Source of the DNA: Patescibacteria group bacterium
Lineage (GTDB): Bacteria > Patescibacteriota > Patescibacteriia > Patescibacteriales > UBA12465
Direction of reading: 5' to 3'
Assembly (NCBI GenBank): GCA_029982795.1
Contig: JARRBY010000005.1
Coordinates: 1 to 37,882, forward strand
Length of the DNA stretch: 37,882 nucleotides
Within the stretch, counting starts at the first letter, position 1; each line of letters opens with the position of its first letter. Below, piece after piece: positions 36,563-37,882 of this stretch. The notes beneath the pieces were generated by a model. That model saw only the letters and a program-made list of their open reading frames with translations. It had not been told where the DNA came from and searched no databases. The position numbers and the translations under genes are program-made.

Positions 36563-37678
36563 CTATAATCCATGAGAGTAATTATTAAAATCATTAAATA
36601 TGGAGTTCCATTTATCTTTGGTGAATTCTATTTCCCACGGCTCAATATAACGGGCGCCGATGTTTTTGGCTTGTTTGAATGATTCTGAAAAATCCCCATT
36701 TAGAAATCTATCTTTTTGATTGGAGTTACCTATCAGTTGAACATAGATATCTCCATCATAATTCTTAAGAGCATTTATAAGATCATGTTGATATGTTGTT
36801 TTTCCGGATAACCACCAAACCGCAACACCGGCACGCTTTTCAAATGAAGGATCGTTCCACAAAGTATTCATTATTCTTATAGGCACATTTTTATTTTCCA
36901 ACACCTCATGAACTTCAACAGCAATAGCTTTATTTTTAAAAGCATTAGAAAAATATCCGGCAATCTCAGTAACAGCGTTTACCCATACATCTTCGGTCCA
37001 TCCTTTCTGTTCCCAAGAAGAATCAGTAAGCATATTATTGAATGGTAATTGGCCTTCTATTCCATTTTGAGTGAACTGTGTTACATACACAAGGGCGAGA
37101 TTAGGGTCATCGCCAAATTCTTCTGCAAGTTTTTCTGCCAATATCTTTACCCTTTCTTTTGGTATCTCATTCCACGCAAGAGGCAAACGATTCTCAGATC
37201 CTCTCCAATTATAAGTTACATAGTCGGTATTGAATGCATAGTCGTCTATCAGCCACTTCGGAGAAAAAGGCCCACCTAAAACAGCAAGCGACCAAAGCTT
37301 TCCATGTTTCTTGATAGCATCTATTTGGGCTTTTAGTAAACTAAAATTAAATTGGCCAGGTGAAGGCTCTATATCTTTCCACTCTACTCTTACAAGAACA
37401 CCTTTTAATTCAGGATTTTCATAAATAGCTTCATTAAATGCTCCGGAACTAGAAAAAACACCTGTCGGCTTAAAAACCACGTTTTTAATTGTAGTATCCG
37501 CTTCAAAGCTTTTAAGATCAGTAGCGGGATTATCCGCCAGAGTTTTATTCTCATTTTCTTCTATTTCAGTATCCGAAAACATTATACCTTTTCTTTTTAA
37601 ATCTCTTGCAAAAAGAGATCCTAAAATAATCACAATCAAAAAAAACACAGCGACCAAAAAGATTTTTTTATTTTTCAT
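36563..37678 (-). CDS. Membrane-anchored TIM-barrel glycosidase-like protein
   Basis: N-terminal TM; GVLVRVEWKDIEPSPGQFNFSLLKAQIDAIKKHGKLWSLAVLGGPFSPKWL. Confidence 0.65.
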   Translation of the reverse strand: MKNKKIFLVAVFFLIVIILGSLFARDLKRKGIMFSDTEIEENENKTLADNPATDLKSFEADTTIKNVVFKPTGVFSSSGAFNEAIYENPELKGVLVRVEWKDIEPSPGQFNFSLLKAQIDAIKKHGKLWSLAVLGGPFSPKWLIDDYAFNTDYVTYNWRGSENRLPLAWNEIPKERVKILAEKLAEEFGDDPNLALVYVTQFTQNGIEGQLPFNNMLTDSSWEQKGWTEDVWVNAVTEIAGYFSNAFKNKAIAVEVHEVLENKNVPIRIMNTLWNDPSFEKRAGVAVWWLSGKTTYQHDLINALKNYDGDIYVQLIGNSNQKDRFLNGDFSESFKQAKNIGARYIEPWEIEFTKDKWNSIFNDFNNYSHGL

Positions 37679-37787
37679 ATTACTATTTACTTATTTGTAT
37701 TATTTTAATAAATCTTTAATAGAAGAAACGTTAAGTATTTTAGTGGTTAGTGAATAGCGAGGCGCGCAGAATTGGTGGGGATATGTG

Positions 37788-37812
37788 TACGTAGAAGCAT
37801 AGAATCTACGTA
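37788..37812. repeat. Hairpin in GC-rich intergenic island
   Basis: TACGTAGA (37788-37795) / TCTACGTA (37805-37812), 9-nt loop. Confidence 0.6.
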
Positions 37813-37882
37813 TTTGGCGCGTTGCAGGCTAATTGCTTTGCGCTTTGTGCAAAAAAAGTTTGCGCAACGGTCATAATCTCTC

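Overview
AT-rich bacterial chromosomal window. Gene content and style (reduced operons, AT-rich, scarce Shine-Dalgarno sites, TrbC/VirB2-like pilins) suggest a Patescibacteria/CPR-type genome; that taxonomy is inference. About 37 credible protein genes and 6 tRNA genes (Ala-GGC, Gly-TCC, Leu-TAG, Leu-GAG, Val-TAC, Asp-GTC). Housekeeping genes include trxB, lgt, a PEP synthase, smc, a cytidylate-kinase-like gene, rplS, a GreA/B-like gene, tsaE, lspA and a DksA/TraR-type gene. Accessory content includes a glycoconjugate cluster, a six-gene tandem array of VirB2/TrbC-like pilins plus a distant seventh copy, a MarR-regulated heterodimeric ABC exporter, an LRR lipoprotein, and two membrane-anchored TIM-barrel glycosidase-like proteins. 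Main leads: (1) the pilin array, whose first gene alone in the array has a strong promoter and perfect SD, followed by an intercistronic double stem-loop with G-U pairs consistent with minus-strand RNA; (2) an SMC protein with no recognisable hinge domain; (3) a 107-aa orphan gene with a consensus promoter and strong SD beside an IS30-type transposase remnant; (4) a dyad over the predicted MarR/ABC promoter; (5) related GC-rich hairpin islands flanking a glycosidase-like gene. No CRISPR array or complete mobile element was seen. All calls come from reading the sequence; no searches were run.
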